A DNA stretch of 64,000 nt from Desulfomonile tiedjei. Lineage in GTDB: Bacteria; Desulfobacterota; Desulfomonilia; Desulfomonilales; Desulfomonilaceae. The notes beneath the pieces are model-generated. The model did no database searches. It had not been told where the DNA came from and saw only the letters and a program-made list of their open reading frames with translations. Location of the stretch: NCBI GenBank assembly GCA_016212925.1, contig JACRDF010000011.1:62001-126000 (forward strand). Direction: 5' to 3'. A program made the position numbers and the translations under genes. Below, in pieces: positions 26,524 through 36,087 of the stretch; positions within the stretch are counted from its first letter, which is position 1, and each line of letters starts with the position of its first letter.

Positions 26524-26846
26524 AATTGTTCGACCTGGAGCGTCGCGCCCGTACTCAGGGGGGCGAATATGTTCTAGGGGAAAAAGATCTCCATTCCACT
26601 GCGTGCTACCTGGTTTTCGGTATCCTTCAAGGGGGTGAAGGAGATCGGCTCGTAAAGGCCGGCAAGGGGTACGAAGAGATCTTATGCGCAGTGGGGGGGC
26701 CTCTAGTGATGCACACCACCAGCGGAAAAATCACTCTGCCCCGCGGTCATGCAGTGCATGTCAAGGAAGACGACTCATTCGTTATCTCCAATCCATCCGG
26801 CGATCCCGTGATTTATGTGACGGCCGGCGGGGCCGTTGTCCAATGA
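26520..26846 (+). CDS. small cupin-fold protein
   Basis: 108 residues, GTG start with AAGGAG eight bases upstream. A single cupin barrel is suggested by the Gly-rich EGDRLVKAGKGYEEILCAVGGPLVM and the later GKITLPRGHAVHVKEDDSFVISNPSGDPVIYV, i.e. the two cupin motifs, but the usual metal-binding His-x-His is not kept (only the later HAVHV). Could be a non-metal cupin or sensor. Preceded by a small coupled gene. Confidence 0.68.
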   Translation: MKLFDLERRARTQGGEYVLGEKDLHSTACYLVFGILQGGEGDRLVKAGKGYEEILCAVGGPLVMHTTSGKITLPRGHAVHVKEDDSFVISNPSGDPVIYVTAGGAVVQ

Positions 26847-26993
26847 CATTTTACATATTAATGTTTAGGGACTTGTCCGTCCCGGCAAAAGTGGGGTGCC
26901 GGTTTGAGTATGCACGTTTGGGGCCTGTTGTTGTTTCTAATTCCGTTTGACCGCGTGGTGACCCCGAAAGACTGAACGTTTACTGCTTATAGA

Positions 26994-27022
26994 TTGAAAG
27001 CCTCTCAGGAAATTGATATCTT
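26994..27022 (+). promoter_or_regulatory. candidate sigma70 promoter of tRNA-Leu
   Basis: TTGAAA (26994-26999) and TATCTT (27017-27022) are 17 bases apart, with transcription predicted about 13 bases before the tRNA 5' end. The -10 matches consensus at four of six positions. Confidence 0.4.
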
Positions 27023-27041
27023 GGTGATGACTCCGGTAGGC

Positions 27042-27129
27042 GCCTGAGTGGTGGAATAGGTAGACACAAGGGACTTAAAATCCCTTGGGGCTAGTCCCCG
27101 TGACGGTTCGAGTCCGTCCTCAGGCACCA
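27042..27129 (+). tRNA. tRNA-Leu (TAA), CCA encoded
   Basis: 88 bases with a long variable arm. Acceptor GCCTGAG pairs with CTCAGGC; the anticodon stem-loop GGGACTTAAAATCCC carries TAA; the variable arm TTGGGGCTAGTCCCCGTG is class II; the T-arm is CGGTTCGAGTCCG; CCA ends the gene. Confidence 0.95.
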
Positions 27130-27786
27130 GTTCATCCAACAGCTAAACCTTTGGTATGATTTTTCCGGGCAGTTGTTCCGCTTTGACCCGGGGTGATCTT
27201 GTGTTGCTCCGGATATTATTGTTCGAGTCTCGGTGTATCGTCATTGTAAGTTTCAGCTCGTTTCCTATTAGGGAGAAAATACTGTTTCGGTTTATTGCGG
27301 ATGCGAGTCATGCCTCGCTCAAGCACCGTCACGCCAATCGCGAGCTGCCTTTTCGACAAAGTTGATCCAGGTCACACGCGTTGTCCCTGTGCAGGCTCGT
27401 TATGCGCCTATAAACCCACTGCTTCAGAGTGGTGGCCGGCCGCGACGACCGGATCGACCGATGCATCGCATTGAGGGTATTCAACAAGGCTCAAGCTTTT
27501 GGCACGGCTATAAAATAGAGTCTCAAATGTTTCCGCAGAATAGTCTACTTCATATTTTCAACATAGTGACATCATTCTATATTCTCACTGGGAATGGTGG
27601 CGGAGTCATCGGCGGCAATGCCTTTTGCCTTGAAAATACGGGGCAATTCCGTAAATTGTTTGTTTTTTAGTCCCGGCTAATGTTATTTGCTTTCTGAGAA
27701 AAGTTTGCTTAACATACAAGAGGAGGCGGGTGACTTTATTTGGCGTAACACTGAGAAGTAATTGACGGAATTGGAAGGAGCAGCTG
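27130..27786. other. long intergenic stretch after tRNA-Leu
   Basis: About 650 bp with no gene I can support and no clear repeat. A tRNA-adjacent gap of this size ahead of a phage-like gene (27787) could be a remnant of an integration, but no integrase or att-type duplication is seen. Confidence 0.35.
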
Positions 27787-28368
27787 ATGAAAAAAGAAGC
27801 TCGTACGCAGGCCCAAAGAATGTTCCTCAAAGCCGGAGGAAAAATAACTAACCGAGAGATTGCAAAGGAAGTCAACGTCAACCCTCTCACCGTAGGTCGG
27901 TGGAAACGCGATGATGGCTGGGATTCGCAACTGAAGGGTACCCAGCAGCCTGAAGGCAAGGCGGCAGGAGGGGCCGTGCGAAAGAAAGCTGCTCGTGACA
28001 AGGCCCTGAAAATCTATCTCGACGCGGAAGGGAACCTAACTAACAAAGACCTCGCACGCCGTGTGGGAGTAAGCCCCGCCACGATCAGCAAATGGAAAGA
28101 TCAGGATCGTTGGATGGATCAGCTCAAACCTGCCAAGCTGGAGGCTCCCGAAGGAGCAGCAGAAGAGTTGGAGCTTGACATGGGAGAACTGGCATCGCCT
28201 GAGCAGATCATTCAGATCAATCGTCGAATTGACGGTCTTCTGCAACGGGACTTTTTGACCTCCGGCGAGCTGGCGGATCTCGCGCAAGCCAAGAACGACT
28301 TGTTGGCCGCAGTTGAGACCTATCTGGCCATTGTGCGCGAGGTGGGTGAAATCAAAGGTGCGGACTGA
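27787..28368 (+). CDS. protein with two terminase-small-subunit-like HTH units
   Basis: 193 residues, ATG after GGAAGGAG. Two tandem copies of a phage PBSX/TerS-type helix-turn-helix are visible: KITNREIAKEVNVNPLTVGRWK at about 20-40 and LTNKDLARRVGVSPATISKWK at about 82-102, each followed by a DxxWDxQL/DRWMDQLKP tail. The C-terminal 70 residues are helical and acidic (EQIIQINRRIDGLLQRDFL). In phages such proteins bind the packaging site, but no large terminase, portal or capsid gene is near, so this is an orphan and may act as a chromosomal DNA-binding protein. Followed 39 bp later by a PrmA-like gene. Confidence 0.78.
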   Translation: MKKEARTQAQRMFLKAGGKITNREIAKEVNVNPLTVGRWKRDDGWDSQLKGTQQPEGKAAGGAVRKKAARDKALKIYLDAEGNLTNKDLARRVGVSPATISKWKDQDRWMDQLKPAKLEAPEGAAEELELDMGELASPEQIIQINRRIDGLLQRDFLTSGELADLAQAKNDLLAAVETYLAIVREVGEIKGAD

Positions 28369-28407
28369 CAGGTCGGCTTTTGGCGGGAACCACGTGAGGC
28401 CTTGCCG

Positions 28408-29223
28408 ATGATTTCCCCGGATGACATGCTGTTTATTTATGAGATTCGGGGGGAAGTGAAGGAAGACGTTTTTTCCGCACCTTCGTCTTACGTGGGCCGC
28501 TGGAACGAGGAAGAATTCTCTTATTTGTTCTTTACTGCTCCTGAAAACAATTATGTTAATTCGCTGATTTCCGCACAGGGCGGCATACTGAGTTCGCGCC
28601 ATGAAATGAGATACCGCGACTGGCAGACTGGCGTTCCTCCAGCGGGACTGGCCGTCGGCAGCGTCGTTTTCGTTTCGGCCGATCATCCTGCACCGCCTTC
28701 CGGTTCATTGTTGTTGGACCCTTCGGTCGTCTTCGGTGACGGCAGCCATCCTACGACGGTTTCGTGCCTCCGCTTCATGGAGGAAATCATCCGGACGCGG
28801 TCGATAACCTCAATGCTGGACCTTGGGACGGGCAGTGGCATTCTTGCGTTGGCTGCCGCGGCCTTGGGCGTGGAGAGGATTACCGCGGTTGACAGAAACC
28901 ACCTGGCAGCCCTCACCGCCAGAGAAAATGTGAGGTTGAACTCCCTTGCATCCAAGATAAATGTTGTGGAAAGTGAGTTAAGACTGTTCGTTGATGAGCC
29001 ATTTGACCTCATTACCGCGAATTTGCCATTCAGTGTGTTGCGAGACTTGGTGCCTTTAAAAGGTGTCCCCCTGCATAAGACCTGGATCGTGTCCGGTATT
29101 GACGCCCCACAGAGCGAAGTGCTAATAGAGCTGTTTTCCGACCAGGGATTCGAATTGCTGGGCCAACATTCCGACCCGCCCTGGGTGACTTTTGTGACGG
29201 TAAATAAATGCCTCGGCTACTGA
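28408..29223 (+). CDS. PrmA-like SAM-dependent methyltransferase
   Basis: 271 residues. Start at ATG 28408 with GTGAGG upstream. The methyltransferase domain shows the PrmA hallmark FGDGSHPTT (about residue 110), motif I LDLGTGSGILALAAAALG, AVDRNHLAALTARENV, and motif IV DLITANLPF in place of the usual ANI. The N-terminal 100 residues differ from E. coli PrmA, so methylation of ribosomal protein L11 is only probable; another protein substrate is possible. Lies between the HTH protein and icd. Confidence 0.78.
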   Translation: MISPDDMLFIYEIRGEVKEDVFSAPSSYVGRWNEEEFSYLFFTAPENNYVNSLISAQGGILSSRHEMRYRDWQTGVPPAGLAVGSVVFVSADHPAPPSGSLLLDPSVVFGDGSHPTTVSCLRFMEEIIRTRSITSMLDLGTGSGILALAAAALGVERITAVDRNHLAALTARENVRLNSLASKINVVESELRLFVDEPFDLITANLPFSVLRDLVPLKGVPLHKTWIVSGIDAPQSEVLIELFSDQGFELLGQHSDPPWVTFVTVNKCLGY

Positions 29224-29349
29224 AGTAGCCGCCGGTTTATGGCAAGCAGGCTTTTCCTGTATCCTGTTTAAAATCACAATCTTTTCATGACAGCCATCTG
29301 GCGAGAGCGAACGCCAATTCATGAATAACCCTTTGCGGAGAGTGAAATT

Positions 29350-30609
29350 ATGAAACAGCATTTTCAATCTCCTCCTTCGGGAGGGAAGTCCATCACATTG
29401 AAGCAGTCTGGTGAATTGACGGTTCCCGAGAATCCGATTGTTGGCTTCATTGAGGGCGACGGTGTGGGGCCCGATATCTGGGCCGCGGCAAAGCCGGTAT
29501 TTGATGCGGCCGTAGCTAAGGCATCCGGAGGTACACGCAAAATACAATGGTGGGAGCTGCCCGCGGGGGAAAAATCCTTCCGCGCTTACGGTGAATATCT
29601 ACCCGAGCATACCCTCGACGCTATCCAAAAAGCGGTAGTGGTCCTGAAAGGCCCTTTGACCACGCCGGTGGGCGGTGGATTCAGAAGCCTCAATGTCACG
29701 CTGAGGCAAAAACTGGACCTGTATGCATGTATTCGACCCGTGAGATATCTTCCCGGGACACCCTCCCCGGTTCTGCGGCCCCAAGACGTGGACATGGTGA
29801 TTTTCCGGGAAAATACGGAAGATGTCTATGCGGGTATCGAATGGCCGTCAGGTAGTGCGGACGCGGCTAAGGTCATAGAATTCCTTCGCGACAAGATGGC
29901 CGTGCGGATTGACCCTGCTTCAGGCGTGGGCGTAAAGCCTATGAGCCCCCATGCAACGAGAAGGCTCGTGCGCCGAGCCCTCCAGTTCGCCCTGGAAAAC
30001 GGCAAGAAGAGGGTTACCCTGGTTCACAAAGGGAACATCATGAAGTTTACCGAAGGGGCCTTTCGTGATTGGGGATATGAATTGGCCCAAGAGGAATTCG
30101 CGGATAAAGTGGTCTTGGAACGGGACCTTGCCGACATCCAGGGCGGAGCAATCCCTGAGGGGAAAATATTGCTGAACGATCGGATAGCGGACGCAATGTT
30201 TCAGCAGGTGCTGCTTCGTCCGAAGGAATATGAAGTCCTGGCCATGCCGAATCTCAACGGTGATTACCTTTCGGATGCTCTCGCAGCACAAGTGGGCGGG
30301 CTGGGCATGGCTCCCGGCGCGAACATAGGCGATAGTTGTGCGATTTTTGAAGCCACGCACGGCAGCGCTCCAAAATACGCAGGTCTTGACAAGGTCAATC
30401 CGGGCTCCCTGCTGCTGTCGGGTGCGATGATGCTCGATCACATGGGATGGGAAAAAGAGGCCGGTCTGATCGTTTCAGCAATGTCTGCCGCGATTCAGGC
30501 CGGCACAGTGACTTACGACCTCGCTCGATTGATGCCGGGCTCCAAGGAAGTGTCCTGCTCGGGATTCGGAAGGGCCGTGATAGAACGAATGGAGGACATT
30601 GCCGTCTAA
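29350..30609 (+). CDS. icd: NADP-dependent isocitrate dehydrogenase
   Basis: 419 residues, the usual prokaryotic length. Recognisable blocks: [11 protein letters not shown] near 34, [21 protein letters not shown] around 100 (the phosphorylatable/substrate Ser in SLNV), [53 protein letters not shown] and [11 protein letters not shown]. The Lys/Tyr near the C-terminus for NADP are not checked by alignment. Oxidatively decarboxylates isocitrate to 2-oxoglutarate in the cytoplasm. ATG preceded by GGAGAG. Confidence 0.96.
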   Translation: MKQHFQSPPSGGKSITLKQSGELTVPENPIVGFIEGDGVGPDIWAAAKPVFDAAVAKASGGTRKIQWWELPAGEKSFRAYGEYLPEHTLDAIQKAVVVLKGPLTTPVGGGFRSLNVTLRQKLDLYACIRPVRYLPGTPSPVLRPQDVDMVIFRENTEDVYAGIEWPSGSADAAKVIEFLRDKMAVRIDPASGVGVKPMSPHATRRLVRRALQFALENGKKRVTLVHKGNIMKFTEGAFRDWGYELAQEEFADKVVLERDLADIQGGAIPEGKILLNDRIADAMFQQVLLRPKEYEVLAMPNLNGDYLSDALAAQVGGLGMAPGANIGDSCAIFEATHGSAPKYAGLDKVNPGSLLLSGAMMLDHMGWEKEAGLIVSAMSAAIQAGTVTYDLARLMPGSKEVSCSGFGRAVIERMEDIAV

Positions 30610-30770
30610 GGTAGAATACGGGGTAAGCCTCAGTGGACGACAGACGGTTAAGTGCGAATGAAACAAGACAATACCTTTTGCTGCGTCTATAATTTATCCG
30701 GGAATCCCATTCGGCAACGGGGTCATCGTGTCCATCACGTGGAAACCCTGTGATGCGAGAACAGTAAACC

Positions 30771-32849
30771 ATGAGGAAGCTCCGTAACAAGTTTCTCGTG
30801 TACATTCTGCTCCCTGTCATCGTCATAATTTCTCTGGCAGGTATCCTCTCTTTCGTGATTGCTCGCCAGATCGTATTGCAGCAAATGACGGAACTGGCTA
30901 CGCTTGGCTTGCAGCAGGCCGCGGATGAGATCGATTCGGGTTTGTCAGTGGGAATCCAGACATTGAAAGTCTCTTCCATGGAGGCGGGCATGGTGGACTT
31001 CACCGATGCCCAATACAGGCATCTCTTTCTCCAAATTGCGAGCCAATTCCCTGTAGAATGTGCGTTCGTGGCCTTTCCGGACGGAAGATTCATTTCCGGC
31101 CTGGAACAGAGGGAGATACCTCAAGGATACGAACCTCGCCTCTTACCGTGGTATCAAGCCGCGCTCGATAGTGATGACACCGTTGTGAGCGCGTCTTATT
31201 TATCGCCTTTTTCATCTGAACTTGTGATGACGGTAGCGCAAAAGGTGGCTGACCCAAGCGGGGAAGTCAAGGGGGTCCTGGGGTTCAACGTGCCGCTGTC
31301 CACCATACGACAGAAGCTGCCAAGAATTAAAATCTTGGAAAAGCACAGAGGAACCGTCTTTTCCATATTTCGACGTGACGGCCGATATATTATTCACAGC
31401 AGCGAAGAAAAAATCGGCCACAAGCTGGGAGAATCGAGTGCCGATCTCCACGTCAGGATGCGGCAAGCCTTGGGCGCAGACCAGAATCGGTGGAGTTCGG
31501 TTGGAACCGTGGATGAGGCCTTCTGGTACGGCGGCTTCCAGAAAACCCGCCAGGGAGATCTATTCGTAGGTCTGGAGGTGCCTCTGGCCGAGGCCGTAGC
31601 GCCGATTTTGAAGTTGGCGTGGGCTTACCTGGGCCTGGGATTGGCGTCGATTCTCGTGCTCTCAGTGGTTTTGGTGAAGATGGCGCACAAGATCGCTCGG
31701 CCGATCAATATGCTTTCCGAGGCTGCTTCTCGACTGAGCCGAGGAAACTACGAACAGGTTCTGCCTGTGATCTCACGAGACGAACTGGGCCACCTTGTGG
31801 AGGCCTTCAACACTATGGCTGCCGGTCTCAGGCAGCGTGACTTTATCAGGGATACTTTCGGCAGGTACCTAACTCAGGATGTCGTTGACCAACTGTTGGA
31901 GGCGGAGGACGGGTTGAAGCTCGGCGGTGAAAACCGGGAGATTTCGATCCTTATTTCCGATGTGAGGGGCTTCACTGCCCTCACTGCCGAAATGCCGGCT
32001 GAGGCGGTCCTCCGTCTTTTGAACCGTTACCTGGGGAAAATGGTCGAAATTCTGTTGGATCATGGCGGCACTGTGGACGAGATCGAAGGAGACGGCATTC
32101 TGGCCTTTTTCGGCGCGCCCACACCCATGGAGGACCATCCCGCTCGTGCGATTGCTTGCGCGATCGAAATGCAGGCGGCGATGGACCACATAAATGCCAT
32201 GAACCAGGCTGACGGGCTTCCACGGCTGGAAATGGGCATCGCAGTAAACACAGGGTCGGTAGTCGTTGGCAACATAGGCTCGGAAAGACGGACCAAATAC
32301 GGAATTGTGGGCTCTGAAGTAAATTTTGCCGGCCGCATAGAATCCTACGCGGTTGGAGGGGAGGTGCTTGTCAGTAATTCCGCCTTTGACCGAGTCCGCG
32401 AGATTGCCCAATTGCGGGACGTGATCCGCGTCCGTATGAAAGGTATTCGTGAGTCGGTGAGTCTTTATAGCCTCCGCGCGATGGCCGGCCCTTATAATGT
32501 TCAGCTTCCCGACACCGTGGATGTTCCGGTGCGGGTTGAGGAGAAAATTCCGTTCAGGATGTGTCGTATTGATGAAAACATTGTCCGACCTGTGGAAGGG
32601 TTGGTCTGGATAACCCACTTGTCGGAGAACTCAGCGGTGATCCTGGCCCCTAAAGCGATCCTGGTCCGAGAAGAGATCAGAATGGAATTGATGGAAGATT
32701 CTCATGACGGCTCACCAAGCGAGTTGTTCGCGAAGGTCCTGACTGTCGCGGAGGCCTCAGAACAGCATGAGGCAACGGTGCGATTCACGTTTGTATCTCC
32801 AGGACTGCGCCGCTTGTTCAGATCCGCATTGCGTGCACCCACCCCGTAA
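30771..32849 (+). CDS. membrane class III adenylate/guanylate cyclase (sensor, HAMP, cyclase, PilZ-like tail)
   Basis: 692 residues. Order: membrane helix (about 8-30), a 250-residue periplasmic Cache-like sensor, second helix (about 285-308), HAMP (about 308-360), cyclase domain (about 385-570) and a C-terminal 100-residue region with a PilZ-like pattern. Metal Asp residues are D397 (LISDVRGFT) and D441 (EGDGIL); transition-state Asn/Arg are N518 and R522 (VNFAGR). The base-selecting positions carry Glu437 and Gly511 where adenylate cyclases have Lys and Asp/Thr, so the product may be cGMP rather than cAMP. It probably senses an extracellular small molecule. Single gene; start has only a weak ribosome binding site. 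Confidence 0.88.
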   Translation: MRKLRNKFLVYILLPVIVIISLAGILSFVIARQIVLQQMTELATLGLQQAADEIDSGLSVGIQTLKVSSMEAGMVDFTDAQYRHLFLQIASQFPVECAFVAFPDGRFISGLEQREIPQGYEPRLLPWYQAALDSDDTVVSASYLSPFSSELVMTVAQKVADPSGEVKGVLGFNVPLSTIRQKLPRIKILEKHRGTVFSIFRRDGRYIIHSSEEKIGHKLGESSADLHVRMRQALGADQNRWSSVGTVDEAFWYGGFQKTRQGDLFVGLEVPLAEAVAPILKLAWAYLGLGLASILVLSVVLVKMAHKIARPINMLSEAASRLSRGNYEQVLPVISRDELGHLVEAFNTMAAGLRQRDFIRDTFGRYLTQDVVDQLLEAEDGLKLGGENREISILISDVRGFTALTAEMPAEAVLRLLNRYLGKMVEILLDHGGTVDEIEGDGILAFFGAPTPMEDHPARAIACAIEMQAAMDHINAMNQADGLPRLEMGIAVNTGSVVVGNIGSERRTKYGIVGSEVNFAGRIESYAVGGEVLVSNSAFDRVREIAQLRDVIRVRMKGIRESVSLYSLRAMAGPYNVQLPDTVDVPVRVEEKIPFRMCRIDENIVRPVEGLVWITHLSENSAVILAPKAILVREEIRMELMEDSHDGSPSELFAKVLTVAEASEQHEATVRFTFVSPGLRRLFRSALRAPTP

Positions 32850-33206
32850 AAAGTCTTGACTTCGGTCTTGCTCTTGGCCTATCCTCAACCTTCACCGCGA
32901 CCGGAATATCTTAATAGTTTGTTGTTTGTTGTGTGAATGGAGGGTTGAGGGATACCCCGTCCCGGGAAACTTTTTTCCGGTGGGCGGCCTCCCGGGATGG
33001 GGCATACACTCTCAGCCAAGTTTGTAGGCAGAATGGACAAGCTGCCGGTTCCAAACGGCCTGGGTCCCGACTAAATTGGTTGCAGCGGACACCCCAAATC
33101 CCGAACCAAATCATCTTGTTCCCGCCCGACGAGGGAATTCATTCCGTGATGTGACGTTTCCCACCACTGTTTCCTCGATCACAAAATCCCGATGCTAAGG
33201 TGAGTT
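32850..33206. other. intergenic region with a long hairpin
   Basis: Between the cyclase and GHMP kinase. CCCCGTCCCGGGA (about 32957) pairs with TCCCGGGATGGGG (about 32991), 13 bp with one G-T pair, and a TTTTTT run in the loop. No gene seen. Confidence 0.45.
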
Positions 33207-34196
33207 ATGATAATTACCCGCACTCCTCTGCGTATAAGCTTTTGCGGCGGGGGCACCGATCTTCCCTCGTATTATTCGGTTGTGCAGGGCGCGGTGGTAA
33301 GTTCCACGGTCAACAAGTACGTGTACATCACCATCAACCGCCTGAGTCGGTACTTCGATCATCGCATCTTGCTGAAATACTCACAAACGGAACTGGTCAA
33401 TTCCGTAGAAGAGATTCACCACCCGATTATACGAGAGGCGATGAAAATCACCGGTGTGGTGGACCGGGTGGAGATTACCTCCATGGCCGATATACCTGCG
33501 GGCACGGGACTCGGGTCCTCAAGCACCTATGCCGTAGGATTGCTCCACGCGCTCCACACCTTTAGAGGCGAATACGTCTCGGCAGGGCAGCTTGCCAGTG
33601 AGGCTTGCGAAATAGAGATCGGCAGGCTCGGTGACCCCATCGGAAAACAAGATCAGTACATCGCCGCTTATGGAGGGATCTGTCACATCCGTTTCAATCC
33701 TGACGAATCGGTCTTCGTGGATCCGGTCATATGCTCGCAAGCGACCAAGCAAGCGCTGGAACAGAATCTGCTGATGTTTTACACCGGAATTACCAGACGC
33801 GCCGGTGACATTCTTGAAGTCCAGAAGGCTTCGACCAATCAGAAGATGGAAGTCCTTACTCAAATGAAAGAGCTTTGTGGCCGACTTCTAGCGGTGCTCA
33901 GAGAAGGCCGATCGCTAAATCGATTTGGGGAAATCCTCCATGAGGCGTGGCAGCATAAACGCGGCCTGGTACACGGAATAACCAACGAAAAGATCAATGA
34001 TTACTACGACGCTGCGATCAATGCCGGAGCAATAGGCGGCAAGTTACTAGGGGCCGGAGGCGGAGGTTTTCTTCTGTTCTACGTCGAGCCACAGAACCAG
34101 GACCGGGTGAGAGGCGCGCTGGCGGAACTTTCCGAGCTTCCATTCAGCTTTGAACCCCAAGGGAGCAAAGTCATATATGTCTCTGATGACGTTTGA
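33207..34196 (+). CDS. GHMP kinase, heptose-7-phosphate kinase (HddA)-like
   Basis: 329 residues, ATG after AAGGTGAG. Begins ITRTPLRISFCGGGTDLPSYY, the HddA/GHMP N-terminal motif; the ATP-binding motif 2 is GTGLGSSSTYAVGLLHA (about 97) and motif 3 KLLGAGGGGFLLFYV (about 280). Enzymes of this type phosphorylate D-glycero-D-manno-heptose 7-phosphate or similar sugar phosphates on the way to GDP-heptose for surface polysaccharide. Substrate inferred. Starts the group kinase, GT39-like membrane protein, methyltransferase. Confidence 0.88.
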   Translation: MIITRTPLRISFCGGGTDLPSYYSVVQGAVVSSTVNKYVYITINRLSRYFDHRILLKYSQTELVNSVEEIHHPIIREAMKITGVVDRVEITSMADIPAGTGLGSSSTYAVGLLHALHTFRGEYVSAGQLASEACEIEIGRLGDPIGKQDQYIAAYGGICHIRFNPDESVFVDPVICSQATKQALEQNLLMFYTGITRRAGDILEVQKASTNQKMEVLTQMKELCGRLLAVLREGRSLNRFGEILHEAWQHKRGLVHGITNEKINDYYDAAINAGAIGGKLLGAGGGGFLLFYVEPQNQDRVRGALAELSELPFSFEPQGSKVIYVSDDV

Positions 34197-34391
34197 GGCC
34201 TGAGATACCAACTCCCATGCGGAAATCGCCACAACGAATTATGAAAATTTTTCGCGGATTTGATGCCACGGACGTGTCCCGCGCATCGCGGGAAGTGGGA
34301 TGTCCGCCGACTCCGGGCGTTGCCCATGACACTGGTTGGGCCGCGTTTTCGGAACCTTTTTGGGTCAATTCTGGCAGAGGTGCTTGGTTGG

Positions 34392-36071
34392 ATGGCTAAC
34401 TTCGAGTTGGCGGGCTGGAACATCCGAATAAGGGCCGCGTTCTGGGTCATGGGAATCCTATGCGGCACAATAATGGCCTATACCACCCGCTTCTTCATCA
34501 ACGGCGACGCTATAGTCTACATTGAGATGGGAGAAGCCTTCAGAAGAGGTGACTGGTCCGGACTGGTGAATCTCACCTACAGTCCGGGGTACCCCGTCCT
34601 GCTGGGAATAGCACAAGCCCTCTTCGGCACCAATCCATTGAATGAACTCCCTCTGCTCAGAGTGGCAAACGTGTTTTGCTTTGTGGTGGCCATGGCCACG
34701 TGCGACCTGGTGATGTGGTTTGTCAGACGCGAGGTGAACCGTTTCCAATCAGCAGGAGAGACCCCCCTTCCTTTGCCGATCATAAGTATCCTGTGTTATT
34801 CCATGTTTCTGGTGTGCTCGCTGGTTTTTGTACGAATTCGGCTAATAAACCCGGACATGCTGATCTTCGCTACAGTTCTGGGCTGCATGGCGGCAATTCT
34901 ATGGATCAGAGAAAACCCGGAGAGGTATTTCAGATACGGTGTGCTGGGCGCCATCGTTGGAATCGGGTATCTGATAAAGTCCTTCTTTTTTCCTTTCTCT
35001 CCAATTTTCTTTGCGCTGGCAGCGTTTTGTTCAGGTTCTCTCAAGAAGGCCATCCCCAGAATCCTTGTCGCGGTCTTCTGCATGCTGGTGATAAGCGCAC
35101 CTCTGGTGAGCGCACTTTCCGAGAGGTTGGGAAGGTTGACTTACGGGGAGCTTGGGCGGCATATCTACGCAAAGTTTATTTCCGGCAAGGGCGAACCTAT
35201 CCACCCGCAAATTCTGTCGGAAAAGCCCAAAACGGCCGGATATGTGTCGGAGTTTGCATGCACGAGGCCCGCAGGGTTCGACATATGTTATTGGCACGAA
35301 GGGCTGAAGCCGGATTTCAATCTAACGGCCCATCTGAGGAGAATTCCCGGCAATGTCTGGGACATCCTCGACCAAACCCCGTGGCTTTTGGTCATGCTCT
35401 TGTGGTTTGCACTGCAATGGTGGCAAGGGTCAATCCGGCCCGGGCCCATTCAGCCTCCATCCATGTTCCTTTTGTTCATGGTCACGGCCGTTTTCGGAAT
35501 TGCGTTTTACAGCCTGGTCCAAATGGAACCGCGTTACATAGCGTCATATCTGTTCTTGGGATTTGTGGCTATGACTATTGTCCTGAGACGGCCGGCAAAC
35601 GATGCCAAGGCCTTGAAGAGGGCAGCGATCGCAGCCGGATTGCTCTCAGGATTCTTCATGGCCGTGATTGTTCACTCCCTCGTGGACCAGAGCCTCCGAG
35701 GATTGCATTCAACGGGGAAGGCCTTATCGTATCGCGATTCGTACAATGAGCACCTGTCAGTTAAGGATTTCCTGGTACAAAAAGGCCTGAAAAGAGGAGA
35801 TTACGCCGGTCTGGTGGGCGAACTGCCGGTCTACTGGGGCCGGATGAGCGGTTTGAAAATAGTCGGTGAAATAGAGGATGCAAACCAATTCTTTGAAAGC
35901 TCCAGGGATGAAAGGCAAGTCGCAATAGATGCGCTGAAAAGAACCGGCATCAAAGCGTTGGTAGCGAAAGGCAGTCGGTTCTCTGCCATCCAGGCCGAAG
36001 GTTGGACTCGAGCGCCACATACCAAGGATTATTACGTGCTTTTTCTTACGCGGCCCGTTCCGGGGACATGA
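34392..36071 (+). CDS. GT39-like polytopic glycosyltransferase
   Basis: 559 residues from ATG 34392 (AGAGG 11-12 bases upstream); a longer frame back to 34260 has no site. About 11 membrane helices with the early periplasmic loop YTTRFFINGDAIVYIEMGEAF, where the D and E fit the catalytic acidic pair of ArnT/PMT-type enzymes (usual DE or DD-x-Y), and later SPGYPVLLGIAQ. Ends with a soluble domain of about 130 residues. Probably transfers a sugar from a polyprenyl phosphate donor at the periplasmic side. Upstream of a methyltransferase by 16 bp. Confidence 0.78.
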   Translation: MANFELAGWNIRIRAAFWVMGILCGTIMAYTTRFFINGDAIVYIEMGEAFRRGDWSGLVNLTYSPGYPVLLGIAQALFGTNPLNELPLLRVANVFCFVVAMATCDLVMWFVRREVNRFQSAGETPLPLPIISILCYSMFLVCSLVFVRIRLINPDMLIFATVLGCMAAILWIRENPERYFRYGVLGAIVGIGYLIKSFFFPFSPIFFALAAFCSGSLKKAIPRILVAVFCMLVISAPLVSALSERLGRLTYGELGRHIYAKFISGKGEPIHPQILSEKPKTAGYVSEFACTRPAGFDICYWHEGLKPDFNLTAHLRRIPGNVWDILDQTPWLLVMLLWFALQWWQGSIRPGPIQPPSMFLLFMVTAVFGIAFYSLVQMEPRYIASYLFLGFVAMTIVLRRPANDAKALKRAAIAAGLLSGFFMAVIVHSLVDQSLRGLHSTGKALSYRDSYNEHLSVKDFLVQKGLKRGDYAGLVGELPVYWGRMSGLKIVGEIEDANQFFESSRDERQVAIDALKRTGIKALVAKGSRFSAIQAEGWTRAPHTKDYYVLFLTRPVPGT

Positions 36072-36087
36072 TCGGCAGGAGGCGGAG

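Noticed and set aside
27362-27670. 102-residue plus-strand frame after tRNA-Leu
   Set aside because: No ribosome binding site, no recognisable composition; overlaps frames on the other strand.
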